Positions 1 through 9,448 of a stretch of DNA of 64,000 nt are shown in pieces. Below the pieces are notes generated by a model. It was not told where the DNA came from, did not search any database, and was given only the letters and a program-made list of their open reading frames with translations. Each line of letters opens with the position of its first letter. Positions within the stretch are counted from its first letter, which is position 1. Both the position numbers and the translations under genes were made by a program. The stretch is from Archangium gephyra. Its GTDB lineage: Bacteria; Myxococcota; Myxococcia; Myxococcales; Myxococcaceae. The stretch is from contig NZ_CP011509.1 in NCBI RefSeq assembly GCF_001027285.1, positions 608,501 to 672,500 of the forward strand, read 5' to 3'.

Positions 1-1
1 G

Positions 2-1234
2 ATGAGCAACCCCCGGACCCCCGCACCGCCCACCTCTCCCACTGCCGCGGAGCGCCTCGCGGCGGATGTCGCAGCCGTTGGCCGCATCGACGCCATCAAA
101 TCGGTGCTGCGGGTGCTCCTGCAGACCACGGGCCTGCGCCTCGCCGTGGTGGCCCGCGTCACGGCCGAGTCCTGGACGTGCTGCGCCGTGCTGGATGAGG
201 TCGACTTCGGGTTGCGCCCGGGTGACTCGCTGGAAGTCGTCACGACATTTTGAAGCACCGTTCGCGGCGCGGTCGCGCCGCTCCTCATCACCCATGCGAG
301 CGAGGACCCCCGGTTCTCGCACCATCCGGCGCCGAAGCTCTACGGCATCGAGAGCTACATCGCCGCGCCCTTGAGGCGGCGGGATGGGAGCTTCTTCGGT
401 GTGCTGTGCGCGCTGGATCCGAAGCCGGCCGCGCTCACCGAGGACAAGCTCGAGCTCTTCCGTGACCTCGCGGACCTGGTGGGCCACCAGTTGGAGCAGG
501 AGGACGAGCTGGGCCGGCGCGATGCCCAGCTGCTCAGCGCGCGCGAGGCCGCGCAGCTGCGCGAGCAGTTGATCGGCATCGTGAGCCACGATTTGCGCAA
601 CCCGCTCAACGCCATCACCTTGTCGGCCGCGACGCTGTTGAGGCGCACGGACCTGGATGACCGGGCGCGGCGGGGCATCAGCCGCATCCTGGAGGCCGCG
701 GACCGGGCCAACCGGCTCATCCGGGATCTGCTCGACTTCACCCAGGCGCGCATGGGGCAGAGGCTACCGGTGAAGCGCCAGACGGTGGAGCTCCACGCCC
801 TCACCGAGCAGGTGGTGAACGAGGTCCAGCTGGCCGCCGCGGATCGGGAGCTGAAGCTGGAGACGGAGGGAGAAGGGCGGGGCGCATGGGATCCGGACCG
901 GATCGCCCAGGTGCTCACCAACCTGCTCACCAATGCCTTGCAGTACAGCCCCGCGGGTACGCCCATCCGGGTGAGCACGCGGGGCGAGGACAAGGCAGTC
1001 ATCCTCACGGTGAGCAACGAGGGGCCGCCCATTCCGGTGGAGCTGCTGCCCACCCTCTTCGAGCCGATGACACGTGGCACGGCGGAGGGAAGTGAGCGCC
1101 GCAGCATCGGCCTGGGGCTCTTCATCGTGGACCAGATCATCCGGGCGCACGGGGGCAGCATCGAGGTGAGCTCCACGGTGGAGGCGGGCACGTCCTTCCG
1201 GGTCCTGCTTCCCCGCGACATACTCCCGGCATGA
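2..1234 (+). pseudogene. GAF-domain sensor histidine kinase interrupted by an in-frame TGA
   Basis: One reading frame from the ATG at 2 to the TGA at 1232-1234 encodes a complete soluble histidine kinase of about 410 codons, but codon 84 (251-253) is TGA. Residues about 20-160 form a GAF domain (ending FFGVLCALDP). The HisKA H-box is IVSHDLRNPL, with the phosphoacceptor His near residue 196. A HATPase_c domain follows, with an N-box (NLLTNALQYS) and a G-box (GLGLFIV). The frame does not shift at the stop: upstream and downstream parts are in phase. In related GAF kinases I remember a Cys at this position (TT-x-C-x-x-(I/V)R), and TGC or TGT to TGA is one base. The gene is therefore a point-mutated pseudogene, a sequencing error, or a selenoprotein. 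It may begin upstream of the window. It overlaps the next gene by ATGA. Confidence 0.8.
251..281 (+). other. In-frame TGA followed by a SECIS-like hairpin
   Basis: The TGA (251-253) is followed 10 nt later by a perfect 7-bp stem (264-270 with 275-281) and a GGTC tetraloop (271-274). Counting the T of TGA as 1, the loop lies at 21-24. The E. coli fdhF SECIS has a GGUC apical loop at 22-25. The match may be chance in GC-rich DNA, and no selenocysteine machinery is visible in this window. Confidence 0.3.
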
Positions 1235-1797
1235 GCGTGGAAGGTTGGGTGCGTTGGTGCCGGGGCCGCACGGCGTGGGTCTGGACGGTCGCCGCCGTCG
1301 TCCCCACCCTCCTGTGCGTGTGGCTGGACAGGTCCGGGAGTGATTTCTACATCGGCTACGGGGACGGCATCGCCCTGCCGGCCAACTTGCCCTTCCCGCT
1401 GCACACCCATGCGCAGCGGGCCGCCTATGCCAGGCTCCTCCCGGTGCTGGAAGTCGTGACGCCTTCGCTGGTGGGCGTGTCTCTCGTGCTGCTCGTGGGC
1501 GTGCTCTGGTCGCGGGCGATAGCAGCGGCGCGTCTGGCCTTCCTGCCCACGCTCGTGGCGTTCTTCGCCGCGATGAGCCTGCTGTCGAAGGCGGTCATCA
1601 GCTCGCTCTGGATGGCGATCCTGCCCGACGCGCCTGTCTGGCTCACCGACGTCCATCTGGAGATGGAACCCTGGTGGCGCGGTGCCTATGTCAGCGGGCT
1701 CTGTCTGATGGCCCTCGGTGTCGTGGCCCTCCTCCTGCGCGCCTTCCGGGTCCACGTGCTACGGACCGCGGCTCCCCTCTCGGGTCAGACGGAGTAG
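1231..1797 (+). CDS. Small polytopic membrane protein
   Basis: This is a 188-residue protein with about four hydrophobic segments, near residues 15-32, 72-92, 98-122 and 148-168. The loop after the first segment is periplasmic-like and rich in aromatic residues. Its ATG overlaps the stop of the upstream histidine kinase gene (ATGA), so the two are probably translated together and the protein may assist signalling by that kinase. I do not recognise a family, and no catalytic motif is visible. If the kinase is truly inactivated by its TGA codon, coupled expression of this gene would also suffer. Confidence 0.6.
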   Translation: MSVEGWVRWCRGRTAWVWTVAAVVPTLLCVWLDRSGSDFYIGYGDGIALPANLPFPLHTHAQRAAYARLLPVLEVVTPSLVGVSLVLLVGVLWSRAIAAARLAFLPTLVAFFAAMSLLSKAVISSLWMAILPDAPVWLTDVHLEMEPWWRGAYVSGLCLMALGVVALLLRAFRVHVLRTAAPLSGQTE

Positions 1798-1816
1798 GCG
1801 GAACGTCCGGCGCCCG

Positions 1817-2440
1817 CTACTCGGACCAGACGAGCGCCAGCTCGAGCTCGAGGGCCTCGAAGGGCTCGGCGCGCACCCGCTCCTCTCCGGCGAAGGAATG
1901 GACGAGCAGCCAGTCGCGCTCGACGAGCCGGAACACATCGAGCGTCTGGGCCACCGGGTCCATGTGCCACACGTGCCGTACGCCTTCCCGGGCGTAGATG
2001 CGCATCTTCTGGCCCTTGTCCCTGCGCCTCGTGCGCTCGGAGAGGACCTCGCACGCCCAGTCTGGCGCGAGATCGTAGTAGGCGGGGGCCTCGTCGCCTC
2101 CCACGGCGCGAGGCAGGCGCTCGCGCCTCCACCCGGCGAGATCCGGCACGAGCTTGTCCGGGCGCGGACCGAGGTGCAGCTCTGGTTCATCGAGGATGAC
2201 CCATCCGCCCGGCCCACCGTTGCCGAACATGAAGGGTCCTCCAAGGAGGACGCCGAGTCTTGACGTCACATTGGTATGCGGGCGGGCAGGACGTGGGCTG
2301 AGGTGCAGCTCACCCTCCAGAATCTGCGCCACCATCTCCTCCGGCGCTGCCTGGAAGGCCGCCTCGACGGACGGGGCGTTTCGCTCGGTGGACTCCGACT
2401 CGGGTGGGCGGCGGGTGGCCATGAGGGAGGATTTCATCAT
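1817..2440 (-). CDS. Uma2 family (DUF820) restriction-endonuclease-like protein
   Basis: This belongs to the Uma2/DUF820 family, whose members have a PD-(D/E)xK nuclease fold and mostly unknown substrates. Visible hallmarks are LVPDLAGWRRERLP (the family PDL-W-R segment), PDWACEVLS (E of the core), the R/K-rich RRRDKGQKMRIYA segment, and GVRHVWHMDP. An open frame extends further upstream to 2527, but the upstream part looks non-coding. The ATG at 2440 has a GCGAGGGGC ribosome-binding sequence just ahead; ATGs at 2437 and 2422 are alternatives. It is a single gene on the same strand as, and 65 bp downstream of, the dynamin-like gene. Uma2 genes are very abundant in myxobacteria and cyanobacteria. 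Confidence 0.8.
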   Translation of the reverse strand: MMKSSLMATRRPPESESTERNAPSVEAAFQAAPEEMVAQILEGELHLSPRPARPHTNVTSRLGVLLGGPFMFGNGGPGGWVILDEPELHLGPRPDKLVPDLAGWRRERLPRAVGGDEAPAYYDLAPDWACEVLSERTRRRDKGQKMRIYAREGVRHVWHMDPVAQTLDVFRLVERDWLLVHSFAGEERVRAEPFEALELELALVWSE

Positions 2441-2505
2441 GCCCCTCGCCCTGTGCAATGCCGGGGCCGGGAGCCGTCTCCCTTCGAGACTCTCCGCGCG
2501 AGACC

Positions 2506-3915
2506 CTACGCGCGGGCGTCCTTCCACCGCAGCTCCGTCAGCTCCCGGCCGAGTTGCTCGCGCCGGCCCTCGGCCTGGGTGACGGCCTGCCCCAGCCCCT
2601 CGACGTCATAGGCCCGCGCCTGCTCGGGCGAGAAGATCTCCGCCACCTTCCGCAGCAGCCCGCACAGCCGCTCGACATCGGCGCGCGAGCTCTCGGTGGC
2701 CTCCTTCAGCCGCCGCAGCGACTCCTCCACCAGGGGCTCGGCCACCACGCGCTTCAGCTCCTCGGCGGTGTTCACCTTCGTGCCCCTGCCCAGCAGCCCC
2801 GCCAGCACGCCTCCGAGCAGCGCCGCTCCCAGCACCGCCCACCCTCCATGTTTGCGCGCCACGCCCGCCGCCATCGCCGCGCCCACTCCCGCCACTCCGC
2901 CCGTGCGCGCCAGGCCCCAATCGAAGAAGAGCGAGCGCGGCTCCACGAGCCGGCCGAAGCGATTCGCCAACTCCAGGTGGGCCTTGCCCTCGCTCTTGCC
3001 CTCCAGGTCCCGCGCCAGCTCGCGTGCCAGCACCTCGTCGAGCCGCTGGCGCAGCGCGTGCGAGCGCGGCTCCACCCGCGCGCTCAGCTTCTCCCGGAAG
3101 GCCCGCGTCAGCGAGCGCTGGGCCTCGGGCAGCCGGGACTCCAACTCGCGAACACCCTCCTCCGCGAGCCGGGGCAGCTCCCCCTCCAGCCGCTGGCTCT
3201 CCTCCCGCAGCAGCTCGTCCAGGCTCAGTCTCAGGCGCGTGAGCGTCTCCGGCCGCAGCTTCGCCAGATCCCTCATCCCCAGCAGCGCGTGCACGTCCGC
3301 GAGCACGCCACTCCAGTCCTTCAGCGCCTCCTCGAGCAGCACCCGCTGCCGCCACGCCAGCTTCTCCGCCACCTCCGCGCGCAGGGCCTCCAGCCCCTCG
3401 CCCGTGGTGCCGGAGACGGTGAACACGGGCAGCGTCCTCTGGGGCACCACCTCCCGCAGCACCGGCTCGAGCTGCGCGCGCGCGGCGGCGGCCCTCTCCT
3501 CGGGCAACGCCTCACCGCGCGTCAGGACGATCTGGAGCGAGCCCTCGGGGAACTCCTCGGCGAGCCGCGGCAACCAGGCCAGCACCTCCCGGGACGGAGC
3601 CTCTCCCGCCGTGAGCACCAGCAGGCAGTGCTCGGCCAGCTCGCCCACGCTCAGGCCTCCTTCTTCCCCGGCGCCGCCCGATTCCACCTCCAGCCACTTC
3701 CAGGGCACGTCCGCGCCCAGCGCCCGCAGCAGTGTGCTCTTGCCCACCCCGGCCGGGCCCGCCACCGCCACCACCGGCCGGGTGATCCGCTTCAGCTCCG
3801 GCTCCCCTCGCTCCAGCTCCCGGGCGAAGGGCACCTGCTCGAAGAGATGGCTCCTCTCGGCGGACAGCCGCCGGGCCAGCCCCGCCTGCTCCCGGATGTG
3901 CGCCTCGTGCCTCAT
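2506..3915 (-). CDS. Dynamin-like / GTPase-domain membrane-associated protein
   Basis: This is a protein of about 469 residues. A P-loop (GPAGVGKSTLLRAL) lies near residue 50 and is followed by a G-domain-like region. Long amphipathic coiled-coil helices follow, then a Gly/Ala-rich hydrophobic hairpin (VGAAMAAGVARK and VLGAALLGGVLAGLLG, about residues 345-385) and a C-terminal helical tail. This order resembles bacterial dynamin-like proteins or YcjX/IRG-like GTPases that act at membranes. The expected G4 NKxD motif is replaced by LTRGEAL, so nucleotide specificity is uncertain. The ATG at 3915 has a strong GGGAGGAGGC sequence upstream; the longer frame to 3996 lacks one. It is divergent from the giant kinase gene with a shared 139-bp spacer. 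Confidence 0.65.
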   Translation of the reverse strand: MRHEAHIREQAGLARRLSAERSHLFEQVPFARELERGEPELKRITRPVVAVAGPAGVGKSTLLRALGADVPWKWLEVESGGAGEEGGLSVGELAEHCLLVLTAGEAPSREVLAWLPRLAEEFPEGSLQIVLTRGEALPEERAAAARAQLEPVLREVVPQRTLPVFTVSGTTGEGLEALRAEVAEKLAWRQRVLLEEALKDWSGVLADVHALLGMRDLAKLRPETLTRLRLSLDELLREESQRLEGELPRLAEEGVRELESRLPEAQRSLTRAFREKLSARVEPRSHALRQRLDEVLARELARDLEGKSEGKAHLELANRFGRLVEPRSLFFDWGLARTGGVAGVGAAMAAGVARKHGGWAVLGAALLGGVLAGLLGRGTKVNTAEELKRVVAEPLVEESLRRLKEATESSRADVERLCGLLRKVAEIFSPEQARAYDVEGLGQAVTQAEGRREQLGRELTELRWKDARA

Positions 3916-3997
3916 GGCCTCCTCCCTCGCACTCCCAGCGTAGCGCACCGGCCTCTCGGGATATGTCCATTGCAGAACACTCACCACTCGTGGCATC

Positions 3998-4053
3998 AGT
4001 GGTTGGAATCACAACGATTCCTGCCCGTGAAGTTTGTATGAGGCCCAACCACT
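3998..4053. promoter_or_regulatory. Divergent promoter region with a 9-bp inverted repeat
   Basis: The 139-bp spacer between the dynamin-like gene and the giant kinase gene contains AGTGGTTGG (3998-4006) and its exact reverse complement CCAACCACT (4045-4053), which ends just before the ATG at 4055. It could be a regulator site or an RNA hairpin at the kinase start. No clear -35/-10 pair was identified. Confidence 0.3.
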
Positions 4054-4054
4054 C

Positions 4055-7000
4055 ATGATGGACATCCCGGGTCACACCCTGCGGGGCGCGCTGCGGACGA
4101 CGGGCGTGAACCTCCTCTTCAGTGCCGTCTGTGGGGCGGACAACCGGCCCGTCATCGTCAAGACGCCCGCGCAGCCCTCGCCCGGCCCGCGCGAGTGGGA
4201 GCGCTACCGGCGCGAGCACGGCATCCTCCAGCGGCTGCGCAACGTGGAGGGCGTGCCCCGGGTGCACTCCTGCGAGCTCGTCCAGGAGCGCCCCGTGCTG
4301 CTGCTGGAGGAGGTGGAGGGCGAGCCCCTGTCCAAGCGCGTGGGCCAGCGGCTCGAGCTCGAGTGCTTCCTCGCACTGGCCATCTCCCTGGCCTCGACGC
4401 TGGGGGAGATCCACCGGCGCGGCGTCATCCACAAGGACCTGAAGCCCTCCAACCTCATCCTCACGCCGGAGGGGGAGGGGCGCATCCTCGACTTCGGCTC
4501 GGCCACACTGCAGCGGGTGGAGCATGTGGACTCGACGCTGTCCCACGTCATCGAGGGGACGCTGGCGTACATGTCCCCCGAGCAGACGGGACGGATGAAC
4601 CGGGCGGTGGACTACCGCACGGACTTCTACTCGCTGGGCGTCACCTTCTACGAGCTGCTCACGGGCGCGCTGCCCTTCCAGGCGAGGGACGTGCTCGGGT
4701 GGTTCCACGCGCACCTGGCCAGCCATCCCCAGCCGCCGCATCAGCTGCTCGAGTCCGTGCCGCCGTCGCTGTCCGCCATCGTGATGAAGCTGCTCGCCAA
4801 GGTGGCCGAGGAGCGCTACCAGGGCGCGGACGGGCTGAAGGCGGACCTGGAGCGGTGCCGGGAGCGGCTGCTGCGGGGCGAGCGGGACGCCTTCCCGCTG
4901 GGCGAGCACGACTTCCCCCACCACTTCCAGATGCCGCAGCGGCTCTACGGGCGCGAGGCCGCCGTGGCCACGCTGCTGGAGAGCTTCAAGCGGACGGCGC
5001 GCGAGGGGAAGCCGGAGCTGGTGCTCGTCAGCGGCTACTCGGGCATTGGCAAGTCGGCCGTCGTCCACGAGCTGCACCGGCCGGTGGTGGAGCGGCGCGG
5101 CTTCTTCCTGCAGGGCAAGTTCGATCAATTCCAGCGGGACGTCCCCTACGCCACGCTGGCGCAGGCCATCCGCGGGCTGGTGCAGCAGCTGCTGGCGGGC
5201 ACCGACGAGGAGCTGGCGGCGTGGCGTGAGCGGCTGCTCGCGGTGTGGGAGGGCCAGGGCCAGCTGCTGGTGGACCTGGTGCCTCAGCTGCAACTCGTCG
5301 TGGGCCGGCAACCGGCCATCGGGGAGCTGCCGCCCACCGAGGCCCAGCACCGCCTCCACCGGGTCCTGGAGAAGTTCCTCGGCGTCTTCTCCACCCGCGA
5401 GCACCCGCTCGTCCTCTTCCTGGATGACCTGCAGTGGGCGGACCTGGCGAGCCTGAATCTCATCCAGCACCTGCTCGTGGATCCGGAGGTGCCGCCCGTG
5501 CTGTGGGTGGGGGCCTACCGCGACAACGAGGTCAACCCGTCCCACCCGCTGACGCTGACGCTGGACGAGCTGCGCAAGACGGACGCGCGCATCACCGATG
5601 TGCGGCTCGAGCCGCTGAGCCTCGCGCAGCTGCGGCGGCTCATCGCGGACGCGCTGCCGGGGGCGGGGGAGGACGTGGTCGCGCCGCTCTCGGCGCTCGT
5701 GCTGGAGAAGACGGGGGGCAATCCCTTCTTCCTCATCCAGCTGATGGTGACGCTGCACCAGGACGGGCTGCTCGCGCGACTGCCGCGGGGCGGGTGGCGG
5801 TGGGATGCCGAGGGGGTGCGGGCCCGGGGCTACTCCGACAACGTGGTGGACTTCATGGTGGGCCGGCTGCGCCAGCTGCCCGCGGCGACCTGGTCCCTGC
5901 TGCGCCTGGCGGCGTGCGTGGGCAATGACTTCGCGCTGCGCAAGCTGGCCCTCATCTCCGGCCTGGAGCCGCTCGAGGTGGAGCGCCACCTGGAGCCGGC
6001 GCTCGAGGAGGGCATGCTGGCGCGCGCGGCCCCGGAGCGCATGCGCTTCCTGCATGATCGCATCCAGCAGGCGGCCCAGGAGCTCATCCCCGCGCAGGAG
6101 CGCAAGGCGGTGCACCTGCGCATCGGCCGGCTGTTGTTGGCGAGCCTGACGCCCGAGGAGCTGCGCGAGAAGCTCTTCGACGTGGTGGGGCAGCTCAACG
6201 CCGGGGTGGAGCTGATCGACACGCCCGAGGAGCGCCTGCGCGTGGCGCGGCTGAATGCCGAGGCGGGCTGGAAGGCGCGGAGCTCGGCGGCGCACCGCTC
6301 GGCCATCACGTACTTCAAGGTGGCCTTCGAGCTGATGCCGGGGGACCCGTGGACGGTGGACCCGGCGCTCACCTTCAAGCTGTGCCTGGACTGGGCGGCC
6401 AGCGAGCAGATGAATGGCAACGCCGCCGGGGCGCGCCGGCTGGTGGACGTGCTGCTCACGAAGAGGCGGGGCATCGCGGACACCGCGGCCGTCTACCGGC
6501 TGAAGGGCGAGCTGCACATGGGGGCCGGCGGGCAGATCGACGAGGCCGTCTCGTGCCTGCTGGAGGGCCTGGCGTCGCTGGGCATGCACCTGCCGGCCCA
6601 CCCCACCTGGGAGGAGGTGGTGGACGCCCACGAGGAGGTGCAGGCCCTGATGGAAGGGCGCTCCATCGAGAGCCTCCTGGAGCTGCCGCGGGTGAGCGAC
6701 CCGGACATGAAGGCCGTCATCGGGTTGCTGGCCTCGCTCTTCACCCCGGCGTGCTGCACCGACAACAACCTGCTCATCCTCCAGCTGTGCCGGGTGGTGG
6801 CGCTGAGCCTGCGCCAGGGCAACAGCGAGGCGTCTGTCATTGGCTACTCCTGGTACGGCCTGGTGCTGGGGCACGTCTTCAAGAAGTACCGGGAGGGCCA
6901 TGCCTTCGGGGAGCTCGCCTGCGCGCTGGTGGAGCGTCACGGCTTCTCCTCGGCCCGGGGCATGGCGCTCTACAGCATGGAGATCATCAACCCCTGGACG

Positions 7001-9343
7001 CGGCCGATGGCGCGCTCGCTGGAGCTCATCCGCAGCTCCTTCCAGCACGCGCTGCAGGCCGGGGACTTCCAGGTGGCGTGTTATTGCTGCAACCACATCG
7101 TCACGGACAGCCTCATGCTGGGCCACCACCTGGACGATGTGCACGCCGAGTCCGTGGCGCGCTACGACTTCGTGCGCCGGGCCGGCTTCCAGGACGTGCT
7201 GGACGTCATCCGCAGCACCCAGCGCTACGTGCAGCAGCTGCGCGGGCTCACGCGCTCGTTCGACACGTTCACGGGGGAGGACTTCGATGAGGAGGCCTTC
7301 GAGGCCTCGCTCACCCCCGAGCGCATGAGCACCATGCGGTGCTGGTATTGGATTCACAAGCTGCAGGCGCGCTTCATGTGCGGCGCGTACGAGGAGGCCC
7401 GCGAGGCGGGAGACAAGGCCGCCGAGCTGCTGTGGACGTCCATCGGCCACATCCAGCTGCTGGACTTCCACCTGTACCGGGGGCTGACGCTGGCGGCGAG
7501 CCTGCCGGAGGCGGCGCCCGGGCAGCGCGAGCAATGGCTGGAGGAGCTGCGCGGACACCACCAGCAGCTGGCGGAGTGGGCGTGCCAGTGCGCCGCGAAC
7601 TTCCTCGCACCCGAGCGGATGCTCGCCGGGGAGCTGGCGCGGGTGACGGGCCGGAACGACGAGGCCATGAGCGCGTACGAGGAGGCCGTCCAGTCGGCCC
7701 GGGAGCATGGCTTCACCCAGAACGTGGCGCTGGCGAGCGAGCTGGCGGCGAACTACTGGCGCGGGCGGCGCTTCCAGACCATGGCCGAGACGTATGCCCG
7801 AGGGGCCCGGGAGGCGTACCGGCGCTGGGGCGCGCAGGGCAAGGTGAAGCACCTGGAGGCCCGGTGGCCGGAGCTGATGCTCGCGGCCGGAGAGCGCGAG
7901 TCCTCGTATGACACGACCTCGTCGCAGATCGACGCGCTCACGGTGGTGAAGGCGCAGCGGGCCATTTCGGGGGAGATCGTCCAGGAGCGGCTGGTGACCA
8001 CGCTCATGCGGGTGGCCATCGAGAACGCGGGGGCGCAGCGCGGTGCGTTGCTGCTGGTGCGGGGTGACACGCTGCGGGTGATGGCCATCTCCGGCGAGAC
8101 GCCGGAGGACCCCATCGTGTTGCCTCCCGAGGGCGCGCCGGCCGAGCTGCCGTGGACGCTCATCTCCTACGTCAAGCGCACGTGCGAGCACGTGCTCATC
8201 GGGGACGCGGCGCGGGTCCACGTCTTCCCGGCGGATGAGTACCTGATGCGGGGGCGGGCGCGCTCGGTGCTGTGCCTGCCGCTGCTGCGCCAGGAAGCGC
8301 TCTACGGGGTGCTGTACCTGGAGAACAACCTGGCGGCCGAGGCCTTCACGCCGGATCGCCTCGCGCTGCTGGAGCACCTGGCCTCGCAGGCCGTCATCTC
8401 CATGGAGAACGCGCGGCTGTACGCCGAGGTGCAGCACGCCGAGGCGGCCCTGCGCCGCGCCAATGACGAGCTGGAGGCGCGGGTGGAGGAGCGGACGCGG
8501 GAGCTGCGCGAGGCGCAGATGCGCCTGGTGGACACGGCGCGCGCGGTGGGCATGTCGGAAGTGGCCTCCAATGTGTTGCACAACGTGGGCAACGTGCTCA
8601 CCAGCGCCGTCGTCAACCTGGAGGTGCTGCGCGAGACGGTGGCCGGCTCGCGCCTCAACCGGCTGAAGCAGGTGTCGGCGCTGTTCGACGAGCACCGCGG
8701 GCACCTGGGGGAGTTCTTCACCCGGGATGCACGCGGGCTGCAGATGCCGGACTACTTCGCCGCGCTCACCGACCAGCTGCTGGCCGAGCAGGCGAAGGTG
8801 CGCGATGGCCTGACGGAGATGGGCTGGCACGTCGAGCACATCCGCTCCATCGTCCAGGTGCAGCAGAACTACGCCAAGACGGCGCTGCTCATCGACGAGT
8901 GCGAGCTGTCGGAGCTGGTGGATGACGCGCTGCGCATCCAGCTGTCGGCGCTCAAGCGCCACGGCGTCACCGTCACCCGGGAGTTGAGGGACTCACGCAA
9001 GGTGCGCGTGGACCGGCACAAGGTGTTGCAGATCCTCATCAACCTCATCAGCAACGCCAAGTACTCGCTGGACTCGATGCCCGAGGGCGAGCGGCGGATG
9101 TCCGTGCGGCTGCAGATCGAGGGAGACACGGCGCGCATCCAGGTGGTGGACAACGGCGTGGGCATCTCGCACGAGGTCCGCGATCGGCTCTTCTCGCACG
9201 GCTTCACGACGCGCAGGGACGGGCATGGCTTCGGCCTGCACTCGAGCGCGCTCGCCGCGAAGCTGCTGGGGGGCAACCTGCTGCTGGAGAGCGAGGGGCC
9301 GGGGAAGGGCGCCACGGCCACGCTGGAGCTGCCGCTCCGGTAG
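4055..9343 (+). CDS. Trifunctional Ser/Thr kinase / AAA ATPase / sensor histidine kinase
   Basis: This is a protein of about 1762 residues. Domain order: a Ser/Thr protein kinase (residues about 5-265; PVIVK lysine, catalytic loop IHKDLKPSN, DFGSA, APE-equivalent MSPEQ), an AAA/PF13191-type ATPase (P-loop SGYSGIGKS near 326, Walker B LVLFLDDLQWAD), a long TPR-like helical region, a GAF domain (about 1290-1455), a coiled coil, an atypical H-box (MSEVASNVLHNVGNVL, about 1498-1515) and HATPase_c (about 1645-1762, with DNGVGI and HGFGLHSSALAA). The family is common in myxobacteria and cyanobacteria. The catalytic loop has HKD instead of HRD. A TTG at 4034 could add seven residues; the ATG pair at 4055/4058 is preferred because the kinase domain begins directly after it. 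Confidence 0.9.
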   Translation: MMDIPGHTLRGALRTTGVNLLFSAVCGADNRPVIVKTPAQPSPGPREWERYRREHGILQRLRNVEGVPRVHSCELVQERPVLLLEEVEGEPLSKRVGQRLELECFLALAISLASTLGEIHRRGVIHKDLKPSNLILTPEGEGRILDFGSATLQRVEHVDSTLSHVIEGTLAYMSPEQTGRMNRAVDYRTDFYSLGVTFYELLTGALPFQARDVLGWFHAHLASHPQPPHQLLESVPPSLSAIVMKLLAKVAEERYQGADGLKADLERCRERLLRGERDAFPLGEHDFPHHFQMPQRLYGREAAVATLLESFKRTAREGKPELVLVSGYSGIGKSAVVHELHRPVVERRGFFLQGKFDQFQRDVPYATLAQAIRGLVQQLLAGTDEELAAWRERLLAVWEGQGQLLVDLVPQLQLVVGRQPAIGELPPTEAQHRLHRVLEKFLGVFSTREHPLVLFLDDLQWADLASLNLIQHLLVDPEVPPVLWVGAYRDNEVNPSHPLTLTLDELRKTDARITDVRLEPLSLAQLRRLIADALPGAGEDVVAPLSALVLEKTGGNPFFLIQLMVTLHQDGLLARLPRGGWRWDAEGVRARGYSDNVVDFMVGRLRQLPAATWSLLRLAACVGNDFALRKLALISGLEPLEVERHLEPALEEGMLARAAPERMRFLHDRIQQAAQELIPAQERKAVHLRIGRLLLASLTPEELREKLFDVVGQLNAGVELIDTPEERLRVARLNAEAGWKARSSAAHRSAITYFKVAFELMPGDPWTVDPALTFKLCLDWAASEQMNGNAAGARRLVDVLLTKRRGIADTAAVYRLKGELHMGAGGQIDEAVSCLLEGLASLGMHLPAHPTWEEVVDAHEEVQALMEGRSIESLLELPRVSDPDMKAVIGLLASLFTPACCTDNNLLILQLCRVVALSLRQGNSEASVIGYSWYGLVLGHVFKKYREGHAFGELACALVERHGFSSARGMALYSMEIINPWTRPMARSLELIRSSFQHALQAGDFQVACYCCNHIVTDSLMLGHHLDDVHAESVARYDFVRRAGFQDVLDVIRSTQRYVQQLRGLTRSFDTFTGEDFDEEAFEASLTPERMSTMRCWYWIHKLQARFMCGAYEEAREAGDKAAELLWTSIGHIQLLDFHLYRGLTLAASLPEAAPGQREQWLEELRGHHQQLAEWACQCAANFLAPERMLAGELARVTGRNDEAMSAYEEAVQSAREHGFTQNVALASELAANYWRGRRFQTMAETYARGAREAYRRWGAQGKVKHLEARWPELMLAAGERESSYDTTSSQIDALTVVKAQRAISGEIVQERLVTTLMRVAIENAGAQRGALLLVRGDTLRVMAISGETPEDPIVLPPEGAPAELPWTLISYVKRTCEHVLIGDAARVHVFPADEYLMRGRARSVLCLPLLRQEALYGVLYLENNLAAEAFTPDRLALLEHLASQAVISMENARLYAEVQHAEAALRRANDELEARVEERTRELREAQMRLVDTARAVGMSEVASNVLHNVGNVLTSAVVNLEVLRETVAGSRLNRLKQVSALFDEHRGHLGEFFTRDARGLQMPDYFAALTDQLLAEQAKVRDGLTEMGWHVEHIRSIVQVQQNYAKTALLIDECELSELVDDALRIQLSALKRHGVTVTRELRDSRKVRVDRHKVLQILINLISNAKYSLDSMPEGERRMSVRLQIEGDTARIQVVDNGVGISHEVRDRLFSHGFTTRRDGHGFGLHSSALAAKLLGGNLLLESEGPGKGATATLELPLR

Positions 9344-9448
9344 GAAGTGGACGTGGCCGGAGGGGCCGGGAGAGGGTCGTTTGACGGGCCCGCTCGGGCC
9401 CTGGCAGCCTCGGTATCCCTTCCCCAAGGTGAGCAGGAGTCTTCCGCC

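Noticed and set aside
3991-4006. Possible sigma-54 site TGGCATCAGTGGTTGG
   Set aside because: The -12 element is shifted by one base and has GG instead of GC.
3512-8962. A 1816-codon open frame on the minus strand
   Set aside because: It lies opposite the well-supported kinase/ATPase gene and part of the GTPase gene. Its translation is Arg/Gln/Leu/His-rich low complexity, typical of the antisense of GC-rich coding DNA.
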